Of a DNA stretch of 64,000 nt, positions 38,227 to 47,946 are shown piece by piece (position 1 is the stretch's first letter; each line of letters begins with the position of its first letter). Location: assembly GCA_025929585.1 (NCBI GenBank), contig JAICPY010000002.1, positions 35,562-99,561 on the forward strand. The letters are read 5' to 3'. The stretch is from Steroidobacter sp. Lineage in GTDB: Bacteria; Pseudomonadota; Gammaproteobacteria; Steroidobacterales; Steroidobacteraceae. The translations under genes and the position numbers were made by a program. Below the pieces are notes generated by a model. It had not been told where the DNA came from, did no database searches, and worked only from the letters and a program-made list of their open reading frames with translations.

Positions 38227-38926
38227 GCGAGTCGGCTCCCACCGGCACGTCCTTCAAGGCCGAGTCATAGCGATTGTCTTCACGGATCACTCTCGGCACG
38301 AGCGTGCGTGGTTCGATGCTTACTGGCTGATAGATCACACGGCCCTTTGCTGGATCATATTTGACTTCGACATTGCCGATCAGCGGGAAGTCTTTGCGGA
38401 ACGGATGTCCAATGAATCCGTAGTCGGTCAGCAACCGACGCAGATCGGGATGTTCATTGAATAAAATGCCATAAAGGTCGAACGCTTCACGTTCGAACCA
38501 ATTCGCGGATGCCCAGACACCGACCAACGAATCGATGACGGGTGGCTCGCCTTCCGAGGTATGGCAACGCAATCGAAGTCGCCAGTTATTCGATATCGAG
38601 AGCAATTGGTACGTGACGGCAAATCGCGAAGACTGCGGCTCGGAGACTTTCTCGCGGATGCGATTCACGCCGCGGCTGAAACCAGTGGCAGTGGAACGCA
38701 CGGTGTTCCATTCGTCGCGGCCATAGTCCAGAAAATCTACACCCGCCAAATCCACCAACTGCTCGAAGCCAAACTGCGGATCATCACGCAGCTCGCGACA
38801 AACGCTGAGCAGCTCGCCGCGTTGCACTTCGAAAGCAACATCGTCAGCCACTGTTGAGAGCGCCTTCAAGCGCTCCGCAAAGTGCGCAGTCAATCTCGAG
38901 GCCAGGGTCTCGCTGCGTACGCTCAT
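38219..38926 (-). CDS. nuoC: NADH-quinone oxidoreductase subunit C
   Basis: 30-kDa peripheral subunit that scaffolds NuoD and NuoB. The signature [20 protein letters not shown] with [18 protein letters not shown] is clear (residues about 145-190). The ATG at 38926 gives 235 residues starting [12 protein letters not shown]; the open frame upstream overlaps nuoB and is not coding here. It begins eight bases after nuoB. Confidence 0.96.
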   Translation of the reverse strand: MSVRSETLASRLTAHFAERLKALSTVADDVAFEVQRGELLSVCRELRDDPQFGFEQLVDLAGVDFLDYGRDEWNTVRSTATGFSRGVNRIREKVSEPQSSRFAVTYQLLSISNNWRLRLRCHTSEGEPPVIDSLVGVWASANWFEREAFDLYGILFNEHPDLRRLLTDYGFIGHPFRKDFPLIGNVEVKYDPAKGRVIYQPVSIEPRTLVPRVIREDNRYDSALKDVPVGADSHG

Positions 38927-38934
38927 CGAATCCT

Positions 38935-39438
38935 CTATCGCGCGATCGTGCTCGTGCGCCTGATCTTGTTCTGCAGCTGCAGAATGCCGTAAAGCAGGGC
39001 CTCGGCATGCGGCGGGCAACCGGGCACATAGACATCCACAGGCACGATCCGATCGCAGCCGCGCACCACCGCATAGGAATAGTGATAGTAGCCGCCGCCG
39101 TTTGCGCACGACCCCATCGAGATGACCCAGCGTGGTTCGGGCATTTGGTCGTAAACCTTACGCAGGGCGGGTGCCATTTTGTTGACCAGAGTCCCGGCGA
39201 CGATCATGACGTCCGACTGACGCGGACTCGGCCGAAACACCACACCGAAACGATCGAGGTCGTAGCGAGCCGCGCCTGCGTGCATCATCTCGACTGCGCA
39301 GCACGCCAGGCCAAAGGTCATCGGCCACATGGATCCGGTTCGCGCCCAGTTGACCAATTTGTCTACCGTGGTCGTGACGAACCCGCGTTCGGTGACGGGT
39401 GCGTCATGAGCTTCAGCGGTGGGGGCCGTCAATCCCAT
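38935..39438 (-). CDS. nuoB: NADH-quinone oxidoreductase subunit B
   Basis: Carries cluster N2, the last iron-sulfur cluster before quinone. Ligands: the tandem Cys C46 and C47 (LACCAVEMM), C111 (GSCANGG) and C141 (GCPP). ATG at 39438, with GGGAG eight bases upstream, gives 167 residues; an earlier ATG at 39459 is possible. It overlaps the nuoA end by ten bases. Confidence 0.97.
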   Translation of the reverse strand: MGLTAPTAEAHDAPVTERGFVTTTVDKLVNWARTGSMWPMTFGLACCAVEMMHAGAARYDLDRFGVVFRPSPRQSDVMIVAGTLVNKMAPALRKVYDQMPEPRWVISMGSCANGGGYYHYSYAVVRGCDRIVPVDVYVPGCPPHAEALLYGILQLQNKIRRTSTIAR

Positions 39439-39785
39439 TCCAACGCTCCCTTTTTCCACTCATAAATGAATCCCACGACAAGGATGAGCAAGAAAATCCC
39501 CATCGCGATCAGACCCACCATGCCGACACTGTCCAAAGCGACGGCCCATGGAAAGAGAAAGGCAATTTCCAGGTCGAACACAATGAAGAGGATTGCGACC
39601 AGGTAGTAACGCACGTCGAATTGCATGCGCGAATCGGAGAAGGCCTCGAAGCCGCACTCATATGCCGACAGCTTTTCTTCATCAGGCCGTCTCGGACCGA
39701 ACAAGAATCCCAATCCGATGAGCAGTGAGCCGAGCGCGGCGGCCACTCCCAAGAAGATCAGAATTGGTACGTAGTTCTGCAACAT
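39429..39785 (-). CDS. nuoA: NADH-quinone oxidoreductase subunit A
   Basis: Small membrane subunit (118 residues, three helices) with the conserved loop [13 protein letters not shown] that contains a Cys near the quinone channel, and [13 protein letters not shown]. First gene of the nuo operon, with a promoter about 115 bases upstream. Confidence 0.97.
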   Translation of the reverse strand: MLQNYVPILIFLGVAAALGSLLIGLGFLFGPRRPDEEKLSAYECGFEAFSDSRMQFDVRYYLVAILFIVFDLEIAFLFPWAVALDSVGMVGLIAMGIFLLILVVGFIYEWKKGALEWD

Positions 39786-39850
39786 TTGCCAGCAAACCTC
39801 TGACTACCACTGCAGCGGCGAAAGCAACTAGACGAACTTACCTGTTCTAC

Positions 39851-39864
39851 TCGCGACGTCGCGA
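39851..39864. promoter_or_regulatory. 14-bp palindrome in the nuo leader
   Basis: TCGCGACGTCGCGA is a perfect palindrome, followed by a direct repeat of TTCGCGAAC-like sequence. It lies between the putative nuo promoter and nuoA. It could be an operator; no family is recognisable. Confidence 0.3.
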
Positions 39865-39907
39865 CGCGAACTTCGCGAACCTAAGACGCTGGTCGTAGCG
39901 GGCGCGC

Positions 39908-39935
39908 ATTGTAACAGGACGTCGCTGCGCGGTAA
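39908..39935 (-). promoter_or_regulatory. Putative nuo operon promoter
   Basis: On the minus strand TTACCG (39930-39935), a 16-base spacer, and TACAAT (39908-39913). It would start transcription near 39902, giving a leader of about 115 bases before nuoA. The 312-base stretch 39786-40097 contains no gene; apart from this promoter and the palindrome it shows nothing recognisable. Confidence 0.45.
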
Positions 39936-40097
39936 CACGGAAAATGCGTCACGTAGGCTTTGCGGAGGGTCACTTGGGTGCACATCGGCACCGCATCCAG
40001 CAAATGCCTTTCACTACCGCGCGAAGCGCGGGTGATTCGTTATCCGAAGAAGCACTTTCGTGCGGTTGTCACGAGATCTCAATCGGACGAGAGAGAT

Positions 40098-40182
40098 TGG
40101 TGCGGATGAGAGGACTCGAACCTCCACGGGTTTCCCCACTACCACCTCAAAGTAGCGTGTCTACCAGTTCCACCACATCCGC
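40098..40182 (-). tRNA. tRNA-Leu (anticodon GAG)
   Basis: An 85-base class II tRNA with a long variable arm and an encoded CCA. The anticodon loop TTGAGGT reads CUC codons; the stem contains one U.G pair at 31-39. The T arm is GGAGG TTCGAGT CCTCT. The secG-tRNA-Leu adjacency is a common gammaproteobacterial arrangement. Confidence 0.96.
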
Positions 40183-40259
40183 ACCGAAGGAAGCGCTAAA
40201 CATCGAGAGCTGTGGTGCGGCTCTCGTGTCTGATTGATGCTCGCCGATCAGCGAGCGCA

Positions 40260-40658
40260 CTACTGAGGTTCGTTTTCCTGATTTTGATTGTTTGCATTGC
40301 CGGCCGGGGTCTCGACTGGCTCGTTGGTCGTCTCTGGAATCGCGGGCAGCTCAGCATCACCAGATTCTTCTTGCGCAGGAATTTGCACGCGATCGAGCAC
40401 GCTGGTCGGCGCCGCTGGATTGCGGCCATCCAAGTACGCAAGCGTGAGACTGGTGACGATAAATAAGGCTGCCAGGGTCGCTGTCGTACGCGACAGAAAC
40501 GATGCGGATCCGCGCGCGCCGAAAACCGTGCCCGATGCGCCCGCACCGAAGCCGGCGCCGGCATCGGCACCTTTGCCCCGCTGCAGCAGGACGAGTCCGA
40601 CGATCCCGGCGGCGATCAATACGTGAAGAATGACCGTTGTGGTGTGTAACCAGCTCAT
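40260..40658 (-). CDS. secG: Protein translocase subunit SecG
   Basis: Auxiliary subunit of the SecYEG channel that eases SecA-driven export. The 132 residues have two membrane helices (about 5-22 and 55-75), with [24 protein letters not shown] between them in the usual cytosolic loop (positions about 24-48). The C-terminal 50 residues are an Asn/Gln/Glu-rich hydrophilic tail. It is followed by tRNA-Leu. Confidence 0.94.
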   Translation of the reverse strand: MSWLHTTTVILHVLIAAGIVGLVLLQRGKGADAGAGFGAGASGTVFGARGSASFLSRTTATLAALFIVTSLTLAYLDGRNPAAPTSVLDRVQIPAQEESGDAELPAIPETTNEPVETPAGNANNQNQENEPQ

Positions 40659-40704
40659 CGTGTTTGGCCGCGCGAACCTTGCAAGTGTTTCGAGTAAACC
40701 TATC

Positions 40705-41463
40705 TCAATGCGCCTGTGCGGCGGCGCAGATCTTCAAAAATTCATCCGCTTTCAAGGATGCACCGCCAATCAGGCCGCCATCCACGTCCGGCTTTGCGAA
40801 GATTTCGCGTGCATTCGCAGCTTTGACGCTGCCGCCGTACACAATTCGAAGCTCGGCCGCAATCTTAGCATCTCTGCGCGCAACCTCGCCCCGAATGTGG
40901 GCGTGGACCTCCTGGGCTTGTTCCGGTGTCGCCGTCTTACCGGTGCCGATCGCCCAGACCGGCTCGTAAGCGACCACGGCGGTGTCCAGCGCACTGATCC
41001 CAGCAACGTCCAACACCGCGGCGAGCTGTCGGGAGACAACCTCGGTCGTGTGCCCCTGCTCCCGCTCCTCCAACGTTTCACCGACGCACAAGATGGGAAT
41101 CAAGCCTTGGCTCTGGGAGGCCAGGAACTTGCGCGCCACCAAGGCATCGTCCTCTCTATAGATAGCGCGACGCTCGGAGTGGCCCACGATGACGTATGTG
41201 CAGCCGACATCCTTCAACATGCTCGCTGCGACCTCGCCCGTAAATGCACCGATCGATTCGGCACAGACGGACTGCGCACCAACGCCGATCGCAGAAGACT
41301 TTAGAACTCGAGCCGTTTCCCACAAATAGACGAACGGCGGACAAACCGCGATATCGGCCGACGCTTGGGCGGGCAATCCTTGCACGAGCCCATCCAGCAA
41401 CTGCGCGTTTTCCGCGCGCGAGCCGTGCATTTTCCAGTTTCCCGCGACGAATGGTCGGCGCAT
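40705..41463 (-). CDS. tpiA: Triose-phosphate isomerase
   Basis: Glycolytic enzyme that interconverts dihydroxyacetone phosphate and glyceraldehyde 3-phosphate. Catalytic residues: Lys11 in NWKMHG, the His in GHSERR, and the Glu in [14 protein letters not shown] at 41463 gives 252 residues; an in-frame start at 41496 would add an unlike N terminus. It lies between glmM and secG, as in pseudomonads and xanthomonads. Confidence 0.97.
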   Translation of the reverse strand: MRRPFVAGNWKMHGSRAENAQLLDGLVQGLPAQASADIAVCPPFVYLWETARVLKSSAIGVGAQSVCAESIGAFTGEVAASMLKDVGCTYVIVGHSERRAIYREDDALVARKFLASQSQGLIPILCVGETLEEREQGHTTEVVSRQLAAVLDVAGISALDTAVVAYEPVWAIGTGKTATPEQAQEVHAHIRGEVARRDAKIAAELRIVYGGSVKAANAREIFAKPDVDGGLIGGASLKADEFLKICAAAQAH

Positions 41464-41620
41464 CGAAGTCCCCGTTTTGGTCGAGACCGGCGGCATCTGT
41501 AAGGAGTGCCTGTCCGGCGAAGGGCGCGGAGCTTAGCGACGACCCGACCGGAAAGCAACGGAATCGCCCCTGCATTGGCTTACATCGATGACGTCTACGG
41601 ATGACAGCGCGGGGCCAGCC

Positions 41621-42958
41621 CTAAGCGGCCTCGGCCGCGGAAGCGACCGACGTTGCAAGCCGCTTAGCGAGCTCCCGCACGAGACGTTCATCGCTCCCTT
41701 CGACCATCACTCGGATGACCGGTTCAGTTCCAGAGGCGCGCAGAACAATGCGGCCGCTCTCGCCCAGCTGACGTTCTGCGGCAGCAACCGCTTCACGGAC
41801 GGCTGCTGAGTTATTGGGATCGATCTTCTTGGCGACACGCACGTTCTCCAGCACCTGAGGATACTTGGGCATCGGTGCGGCGAGCTCGGCGAGGCTGCGT
41901 CCCGTTTGCTTCATGATAGCCAGCACCTGCAAGGCACTGATCAGCGCATCCCCGGTAGTCGTTCGATCCAAGCAGAGCAGGTGTCCGGATGTCTCGCCAC
42001 CGAGGACGCCGCCGGTTTGACGCAGCATTTCGAGGACATAGCGATCGCCGACTTTGGCTCGGTGGAAGGCGATGCCCTGTTTGGCCAGCGCGTGCTCCAA
42101 TCCGAGGTTGCTCATCACCGTTCCGACGACAGGACCAACGAGCGTGTTTTGTTCATGTCTCGCCCTGGCAATGATGTAGAGCAGTTGATCGCCATCCACT
42201 AGGCGTCCGAGATGATCGACCATCACTAGCCGATCGCCATCGCCATCCAGTGCGATGCCCGCATTGGCTCGCACACCAGGAACGGTAAGCTGCAAGAGCT
42301 CCGGCGAAGTCGAGCCGCAATTCAGATTGATGTTGCGACCGTTCGGAGAGCAGCCAATCGGAACGATCTCTGCGCCGAGGTCGGCGAGAATTCGTGGACC
42401 GACTTTGTATCCGGCGCCATTTGCACAATCGATCACGATCTTGAATCCGGTGAGGTCCAGCCCCGGCACCGTCGATGCGCAGAACTCCTGGTAACGGACT
42501 CGCGATTTATCGACACGCATTGCACGCCCGAGCTCACTGGAGATGCGAGTGATCGGCGGATCTTCCAAATAGGCTTCGATCGAGTTCTCGATCTCATCGG
42601 ACAACTTGCCGCCATCGCGGTCGAAAAATTTAATGCCGTTGTCTTCGAAGGAGTTGTGAGAGGCGCTGATCACGACCCCGAAGTCGCATTCGAACCGCTT
42701 TGTGAGATAAGCGATGCCCGGTGTCGGCAGCGGACCGATCAGCATTACGTTCACGCCGGAAGCGACGAAGCCTGCCTCCAACGCGGACTCGAACATGTAA
42801 CCGGAAAGGCGCGTGTCCTTGCCCACGAGGACGGTTCCGCCATTCGGAGCAAGTACGCGCGCGGCCGAGCTTGCGAGCTTCAGGGCGAACTCCACCGTCA
42901 AAGGATGCTCGCCGACTTGGCCCCGCACGCCGTCGGTTCCGAAATATTTCCGCGCCAC
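41621..42958 (-). CDS. glmM: Phosphoglucosamine mutase
   Basis: Converts glucosamine 6-phosphate to glucosamine 1-phosphate for UDP-GlcNAc, peptidoglycan and LPS. The phosphoserine loop is SASHNS, with catalytic Ser100; metal loop DGDGDR follows. Two GTG codons are possible: 42964 is only one base from GGAG, while 42958 is seven bases away. I therefore chose 42958, which gives 445 residues starting MARKYFGTDGVRG, the E. coli length. It follows folP, as usual. Confidence 0.97.
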   Translation of the reverse strand: MARKYFGTDGVRGQVGEHPLTVEFALKLASSAARVLAPNGGTVLVGKDTRLSGYMFESALEAGFVASGVNVMLIGPLPTPGIAYLTKRFECDFGVVISASHNSFEDNGIKFFDRDGGKLSDEIENSIEAYLEDPPITRISSELGRAMRVDKSRVRYQEFCASTVPGLDLTGFKIVIDCANGAGYKVGPRILADLGAEIVPIGCSPNGRNINLNCGSTSPELLQLTVPGVRANAGIALDGDGDRLVMVDHLGRLVDGDQLLYIIARARHEQNTLVGPVVGTVMSNLGLEHALAKQGIAFHRAKVGDRYVLEMLRQTGGVLGGETSGHLLCLDRTTTGDALISALQVLAIMKQTGRSLAELAAPMPKYPQVLENVRVAKKIDPNNSAAVREAVAAAERQLGESGRIVLRASGTEPVIRVMVEGSDERLVRELAKRLATSVASAAEAA

Positions 42959-42984
42959 GTTCACTCTCCAGTTAGATCACGTCG

Positions 42985-43824
42985 TTATAGGTGAAAGCCT
43001 GCGCTCATCAGAACGCGGGCTATCTTGATTGCATCTAGCGTTTCGCTCACATCGTGAGTGCGAATGACGCTTGCGCCAGCAAGTACGCTAGCCGTAGCCA
43101 CTGCCAAACCTCCAGCGAGGCGCTGATCCACGCTGCGGCTCAGTAATGCCTGAAACATGGACTTGCGCGAAACGCCGATGAGCACGGGACGACCATGCAC
43201 TTTCAAATCGGCCACTCTCGCGAGCAGAGCGAGATTATGCTCAGGCCGCTTACCGAAACCGATACCCGGGTCAAGAAGTAAGCGATCCGGTGCGATCCCC
43301 GCCTTCGAGCAAGCTCCGATCCGTTGCTCGAGAAAGCATCGTACCTCGGACACGACATCCAAGTATTGCGGCGCCGCTTGCATCGTTCTGGGTTCGCCCT
43401 GCATATGCATCAAGCAAATGGCGGCGGGCAGGGCTGCCGCGGTTTCGAGAGCGCCGGGGGCTCGCAAAGCATAGATATCGTTGATCAGTGTTGCGCCTGC
43501 CGCGACCGCCTTCTGCATCACGCGCGGTTTGCTCGTATCGATGGATATCGGCACCGAGATCCTTGCGGCAAGCTCTTCAATAACCGGTATCACCCGGCGG
43601 AGCTCGTCTTCGTCGCTGACCGGCTGCGCGCCTGGACGCGTGGACTCCCCTCCCACATCGATGAATGCGGCACCGGCTTCCGCCATCGCGAGCCCGTGTT
43701 GCACGGCCGATTCAACTTGGTCGTAACGTCCCCCGTCGAAGAACGAGTCCGGTGTGACGTTTAGAACCCCCATCACCAGGGGTTCCGTCAGATCGAGCGT
43801 ACGTGAGCCGCAGCAAAGCAACAT
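42985..43824 (-). CDS. folP: Dihydropteroate synthase
   Basis: Joins pterin pyrophosphate and p-aminobenzoate in folate synthesis; the sulfonamide target. TIM-barrel motifs: MGVLNVTPDSFFDGG, GGESTRPGA and LLDPGIGFGKRPEHN. It has 279 residues. The ATG at 43824 has only a weak ribosome site. A terminator separates it from ftsH, so folP-glmM probably starts from its own promoter, although I could not identify it. Confidence 0.96.
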   Translation of the reverse strand: MLLCCGSRTLDLTEPLVMGVLNVTPDSFFDGGRYDQVESAVQHGLAMAEAGAAFIDVGGESTRPGAQPVSDEDELRRVIPVIEELAARISVPISIDTSKPRVMQKAVAAGATLINDIYALRAPGALETAAALPAAICLMHMQGEPRTMQAAPQYLDVVSEVRCFLEQRIGACSKAGIAPDRLLLDPGIGFGKRPEHNLALLARVADLKVHGRPVLIGVSRKSMFQALLSRSVDQRLAGGLAVATASVLAGASVIRTHDVSETLDAIKIARVLMSAGFHL

Positions 43825-43866
43825 GACTCAAAGATACCCGAAGTCGTGCTTGTGGCCGCCGATACG

Positions 43867-43893
43867 AAAATGCCGGCGCGAAGCCGGCATTTT
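43867..43893. terminator. Bidirectional-looking terminator between ftsH and folP
   Basis: AAAATGCCGGC and GCCGGCATTTT form a perfect 11-bp stem with a GCGAA loop. On the minus strand it lies 23 bases after the ftsH stop and ends in a T-run, so it should end ftsH transcription. Confidence 0.8.
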
Positions 43894-43916
43894 CATTCCT
43901 CAGCTGGGCTGACGAT

Positions 43917-45836
43917 CTAGTGCTGGCTGGCTGGTTTGCCGATCGGAGTTTCGGTCGGCTCGCGATCGCGCGTCTTGCCGCCACCCGGAGTCGGCGTCGC
44001 GGAATCGTCCCAGCCCGCCGGCGGTTGCGGATCGCGACCTTCCATGATGTCTTTGATCTGACTCTCGTCGATCGTCTCGTACTTGATCAACGCCTCAGCC
44101 ATCTTGTGGAGCTTGTCCAGATTGGTTTCGAGAATGTTCTTGCAACGTTGATAGTTCGTGTCGATCAGGCGGCGCACTTCCTCATCGATTGCATGCGCAG
44201 TTACATCCGACACTTGCTTGTGCTGTGTCACCGAACGACCCAAGAACACTTCGCCAGATTCCTCAGAGTAGGTCAGCGGACCCAACTTATCGGACAGGCC
44301 CCAACGCGTGACCATGTTGCGGGCGATTTCGGTGGCTCGCTCGATATCGTTCGAGGCGCCGGTCGTCACGGATTCAGGTCCGAAGATCATCTCCTCGGCC
44401 ATCCTTCCGCCGAACAAGGTGGTGATCCGGCTTTCCAATCGACGCTTGCTTGTGCTGTAACGATCGGTCTCTGGCAGGAACATCGTGACGCCGAGCGCAC
44501 GGCCTCGAGGAATGATCGTGACTTTGTAGACCGGATCATGCTCAGGAACCGACAAGCCCACGATCGCATGCCCAGCCTCGTGATAGGCAGTCAAGCGCTT
44601 CTCTTGCTCGTCCATCACCATGGAGCGGCGCTCCGCACCCATCATGATCTTGTCCTTCGCGCGCTCGAACTCGTCCATGGTGACGGTCCGTCGGTTCGCA
44701 CGCGCGGCGAACAATGCTGCCTCGTTTACCAGGTTCGCGAGATCTGCACCCGAAAACCCTGGCGTGCCTCGCGCGATGATTTGAGGTTTCACATCTTCGG
44801 CGAGCGGGAGCTTGCGCATGTGAACCTTGAGAATCTGCTCACGTCCGCGGACATCAGGCAATGGAACCACGACTTGGCGATCGAATCGACCCGGACGCAA
44901 CAGCGCGGGATCGAGCACATCGGGACGGTTGGTCGCTGCAATGACGATTACACCTTCAGTGCCTTCGAACCCATCCATCTCCACGAGCAATTGGTTCAAC
45001 GTCTGCTCACGCTCGTCGTGTCCACCGCCGAGGCCCGCGCCGCGGTGCCGACCAACGGCATCGATCTCATCGATGAAGATGATGCAGGGGGCGTGTTTCT
45101 TCGCTTGATCGAACATGTCGCGCACACGTGATGCACCGACGCCCACGAACATTTCGACGAAGTCGGAGCCGGAAATCGTGAAGAACGGCACCTTGGCTTC
45201 ACCGGCGATAGCGCGAGCAAGCAATGTCTTGCCCGTACCTGGCGAGCCGACCATCAGGACGCCGCGCGGAATCTTGCCGCCCAGCCGCTGGAACTTACCC
45301 GGGTCTTTCAAGAATTCGACGATCTCGACGACTTCTTCTTTCGCCTCGTCGACACCTGCGACATCGGCGAACGTGACTTGCACCTGGTCTTCGCCAAGCA
45401 GGCGCGCGCGACTCTTGCCGAACGACATCGCACCGCGACCACCTGCCCCACCCTGCATCTGGCGCATGAAGTACACCCAGACGGCGATCAGTAGCAGGAT
45501 CGGGAACGAGGAGATAAACAACTGCATCAAGAACGACTGGCGCTCAGGCGCAGCGGCGCTGAACTTGACGCGCTCTTCGATCAACGTGCCGATGAGCTCG
45601 GAGTTTTCCGTCTCAGGGTTGTAAACGGTGAACTGCTCGCCATTGGTGCGAACACCTTTCAGGACGTTGCCCTTGAAAGTCACCTCAGAAATGCCGCCAT
45701 CCTTGACCTGTTCGAGGAAGGTTGAGTACGGAATCTCCTGCGGAGCTCCCGATCGGGCACTGAAGTTGCTGACTACCGTGGCAACGACGACGGCAATCAC
45801 GATCCAGAGCACGATGTTCTTGGCTAGGTCATTCAA
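43917..45836 (-). CDS. ftsH: ATP-dependent zinc metalloprotease FtsH
   Basis: Membrane-bound AAA protease that degrades sigma-32, LpxC and damaged membrane proteins. Order: first membrane helix (about 5-24), periplasmic domain, second helix (about 106-122), AAA domain with Walker A GSPGTGKT (Ser instead of the common Pro at the second position) and FIDEIDA, then the zinc site HEAGH. The start is TTG at 45836: the nearby ATG is out of frame and hits a stop at once, and GAGGAA lies at good spacing. The 639-residue length is normal. A sigma-32-like promoter lies upstream. Confidence 0.98.
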   Translation of the reverse strand: MNDLAKNIVLWIVIAVVVATVVSNFSARSGAPQEIPYSTFLEQVKDGGISEVTFKGNVLKGVRTNGEQFTVYNPETENSELIGTLIEERVKFSAAAPERQSFLMQLFISSFPILLLIAVWVYFMRQMQGGAGGRGAMSFGKSRARLLGEDQVQVTFADVAGVDEAKEEVVEIVEFLKDPGKFQRLGGKIPRGVLMVGSPGTGKTLLARAIAGEAKVPFFTISGSDFVEMFVGVGASRVRDMFDQAKKHAPCIIFIDEIDAVGRHRGAGLGGGHDEREQTLNQLLVEMDGFEGTEGVIVIAATNRPDVLDPALLRPGRFDRQVVVPLPDVRGREQILKVHMRKLPLAEDVKPQIIARGTPGFSGADLANLVNEAALFAARANRRTVTMDEFERAKDKIMMGAERRSMVMDEQEKRLTAYHEAGHAIVGLSVPEHDPVYKVTIIPRGRALGVTMFLPETDRYSTSKRRLESRITTLFGGRMAEEMIFGPESVTTGASNDIERATEIARNMVTRWGLSDKLGPLTYSEESGEVFLGRSVTQHKQVSDVTAHAIDEEVRRLIDTNYQRCKNILETNLDKLHKMAEALIKYETIDESQIKDIMEGRDPQPPAGWDDSATPTPGGGKTRDREPTETPIGKPASQH

Positions 45837-45879
45837 AGTCGATTCCTCGAAAACTCGCTGGCAGGGGCAACTATGCGGT

Positions 45880-45907
45880 AAGTGGGGGGATGTCGATAGG
45901 ACTCAAG
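45880..45907 (-). promoter_or_regulatory. Sigma-32-like promoter of ftsH
   Basis: On the minus strand CTTGAGT (45901-45907), 13 bases, CCCCACTT (45880-45887). This matches the heat-shock consensus CTTGAAA and CCCCATNT at 5 of 7 and 6-7 of 8 positions with correct spacing. The start site would be about 37 bases before the TTG start. E. coli ftsH is also heat inducible. Confidence 0.6.
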
Positions 45908-46038
45908 CCAACAAGGAACAAATATTAAATGCGAGCCCGATCGACACTACTACAACGTAAGCCGGCAATGCCACCAGGAAATACTAGGCAGCGCCCTGAC
46001 CGCCGCTACGGGATTCCATTAACGTGAGCAACTTACGC

Positions 46039-46662
46039 TCAAGGACGAAAGTCGCGAGCTAGCAAGTAAAGTTCCGAGCTTCGTTGCCTTGATGCGGGGG
46101 GCTTACGCACCTTTACGCTGCCAAAGGACTCTCTGAGCATTTTCATGAACGGCTGAAACCCTCGCCCCTGAAATACTTTGGTCAAAAAGTCGCCGTGAGG
46201 AGCGAGGTGTTGCCTGGAGAAATCAAGAGCCAATTCAACGAGATACATGGAGCGATCGTGATCGACGTCGGCAATGCCTGACATGTTGGGAGCTATATCG
46301 GACAGCACCAGATCGACAGGCATACCTGCTAGTCGGGCATGAAGCTGCTCCAAGACGGCATCTTGAGCGAAATCGCCCTGGATGAACTCGACACCCACGA
46401 TTTCATCCATGGGCAAAATATCGAGTGCAACGATTCGCCCCTTCCCGCGCAAGAGCTTCGCAGCATATTGGCTCCAGCCTCCTGGCGCGGCTCCTAAGTC
46501 GACGATCGTCATACCCGGGCGAAGCAAGCGATCTGTGCGTTGTATCTCCTCCAGCTTGAACACTGCGCGGGAACGATAGCCCTCCTCACGCGCACGCTTC
46601 ACATATACATCGCGCTCATGTTCTTGCAGCCATCGTTGGCTCGATTTGGTACGTTTCGGCAT
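46039..46662 (-). CDS. rlmE: 23S rRNA (uridine 2552-2'-O)-methyltransferase
   Basis: FtsJ/RrmJ methylates U2552 in the A loop of 23S rRNA, a late step of 50S assembly that is induced on heat shock. The SAM site is [13 protein letters not shown], and the K-D-K-E catalytic set is suggested by the N-terminal [11 protein letters not shown]ys, the Asp of [12 protein letters not shown], and later Lys and Glu. It has 207 residues against 209 in E. coli. Divergent from yhbY and upstream of ftsH, the E. coli order. Confidence 0.96.
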   Translation of the reverse strand: MPKRTKSSQRWLQEHERDVYVKRAREEGYRSRAVFKLEEIQRTDRLLRPGMTIVDLGAAPGGWSQYAAKLLRGKGRIVALDILPMDEIVGVEFIQGDFAQDAVLEQLHARLAGMPVDLVLSDIAPNMSGIADVDHDRSMYLVELALDFSRQHLAPHGDFLTKVFQGRGFQPFMKMLRESFGSVKVRKPPASRQRSSELYLLARDFRP

Positions 46663-46705
46663 AGTGATGGAACTTTAAACTTACGCTGCGAGCCCGCCGA
46701 GAGTC

Positions 46706-47002
46706 ATGCAACTGAGCGAACGACAGAAAAAACACCTTCGTGGCCTTGCCCACTCCAAGGAGCCCATCGTCATGATCGGACAGGCAGGTGCGTCCGAGGG
46801 CGTCACGAAGGAGCTCGAGATCGCTTTGGGCGCGCATGAGCTGGTCAAGGTCAGGGCTCGAGTCGGCGACCGAGAACAGCGCGACACGATCCTGGAGCAA
46901 CTCGCGCAGCAGACCGGCAGTCAACTAGTGCAGCGGATTGGCAATGTCGGTGTCTTCTACCGCCCAAGCAAGGACAAACCCCGCATCATTCTGCCCGATT
47001 GA
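46706..47002 (+). CDS. yhbY: CRM-domain RNA-binding protein YhbY
   Basis: Small RNA-binding protein of the CRM family that associates with pre-50S particles. The 98 residues include the GxxG loop GQAGASEG and the C-terminal LVQRIGNVGVFYRPS. The gene is the only plus-strand gene in this region and its last 17 bases overlap the end of the DUF4149 gene tail to tail. Confidence 0.93.
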   Translation: MQLSERQKKHLRGLAHSKEPIVMIGQAGASEGVTKELEIALGAHELVKVRARVGDREQRDTILEQLAQQTGSQLVQRIGNVGVFYRPSKDKPRIILPD

Positions 47003-47390
47003 CCTTCCATACCAGTGCCAAAGCGCACAGACAGGCGACCAAGAAGACGACGCCTGCAAGCCCATGTAGTAAGCCAAAGGTTCTAAGATCTCCCGCTAGT
47101 CGCGCGGAATGCATCAGCGGACCCAACGCGATCTCACTAACCACCGGTGCCAAGCCGGTTATCACGATCAGTGCGCGCGTCGATCGCTGATTAGGGCGCC
47201 GGCGGATCAGAATCAGCAAAACAATTGCCACAGTCGCTCCGAGCCACGCGCTGCTCGCAAACAACTTTCCGACCAAAGAACCTGCTGACTGTCTATCGAG
47301 CACTGAGAAAGCCGTCGGCGCGACCAAGCCACAGATCGTCCAGAGCGCCCCAGCCCAAATCGTCAGCAGTACATGACCGATGCGCGGCAT
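46986..47390 (-). CDS. DUF4149-like small membrane protein
   Basis: I recognise the family only as DUF4149 (TMEM205-like) by its pattern. The 134 residues form four hydrophobic helices (about 5-27, 45-62, 75-92, 105-127). The first carries GALWTICGLVAPTAFSVLD and the third loop GPLMHSARL. No function is established. It lies downstream of greA on the same strand, with a degenerate repeat palindrome between them. No ribosome site is visible before the ATG at 47390. Confidence 0.75.
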   Translation of the reverse strand: MPRIGHVLLTIWAGALWTICGLVAPTAFSVLDRQSAGSLVGKLFASSAWLGATVAIVLLILIRRRPNQRSTRALIVITGLAPVVSEIALGPLMHSARLAGDLRTFGLLHGLAGVVFLVACLCALALVWKVNRAE

Positions 47391-47392
47391 TC

Positions 47393-47466
47393 AGTGACAA
47401 CGAGGCGCGAACAACACCTCGCCATACCGCGCTTCTGACTTCGTCGTCACCTCGTCACTCCGTCAC
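47393..47466. repeat. Degenerate heptamer palindrome between greA and the DUF4149 gene
   Basis: Right arm 47439-47466: four units of reverse-complement GTGACGG type. The left arm (47393-47408, AGTGACA and ACGAGGC) preserves only about two units. The structure ends four bases before the greA stop. It is the weakest member of the set. Confidence 0.55.
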
Positions 47467-47469
47467 GCC

Positions 47470-47946
47470 TTAAAGATATTTGACGCCGATGATTTCGTAC
47501 GAACGTGTTCCGTTCGGCGCGATCACATCGACGATGTCGCCCTCGGATTTGCCGACCAACGCACGCGCGATCGGAGAGGAAACAGAGATCAGACCGCGTT
47601 TGATGTCGGCCTCGGCATCACCCACGATCTGATAGACGACTTTGTTACCGTCGTCTTGATCCTCGAGATCGACAGTAGCTCCGAAGACGACCTTTTCGGA
47701 GCCCGCGAGCCGCGAGACATCGATGATCTCGCAGTTCGATAGGTGCGCTTCGATATCCTTGATGCGCCCCTCGATAAAACTCTGCTGCTCGCGTGCCGCG
47801 TGATACTCCGCGTTCTCGCTCAGATCGCCGTGACTTCGCGCCTCCGCAATTGCTTGGATGACGCGCGGACGATCCTCGCTCTTGAGTTTTTTCAACTCGA
47901 CCCGCAGTCGCTCGGCCCCTTTAGCGGTGAGAGGGGCTCGTTTCAT
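47470..47946 (-). CDS. greA: Transcription elongation factor GreA
   Basis: Enters the RNA polymerase secondary channel and stimulates cleavage of backtracked RNA. The 158 residues have the N-terminal coiled coil with acidic tip ([16 protein letters not shown]: both catalytic acidic residues kept) and a C-terminal FKBP-like domain. The start overlaps the carB stop by four bases (ATGA). It and DksA, also in this window, compete for the same channel. Confidence 0.97.
   Translation of the reverse strand: MKRAPLTAKGAERLRVELKKLKSEDRPRVIQAIAEARSHGDLSENAEYHAAREQQSFIEGRIKDIEAHLSNCEIIDVSRLAGSEKVVFGATVDLEDQDDGNKVVYQIVGDAEADIKRGLISVSSPIARALVGKSEGDIVDVIAPNGTRSYEIIGVKYL

Noticed and set aside
43920..45131. 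Plus-strand 403-codon frame
   Set aside because: Lies wholly antisense to ftsH, whose AAA and protease motifs are unambiguous; the antisense product resembles no family and is rich in His/Arg.
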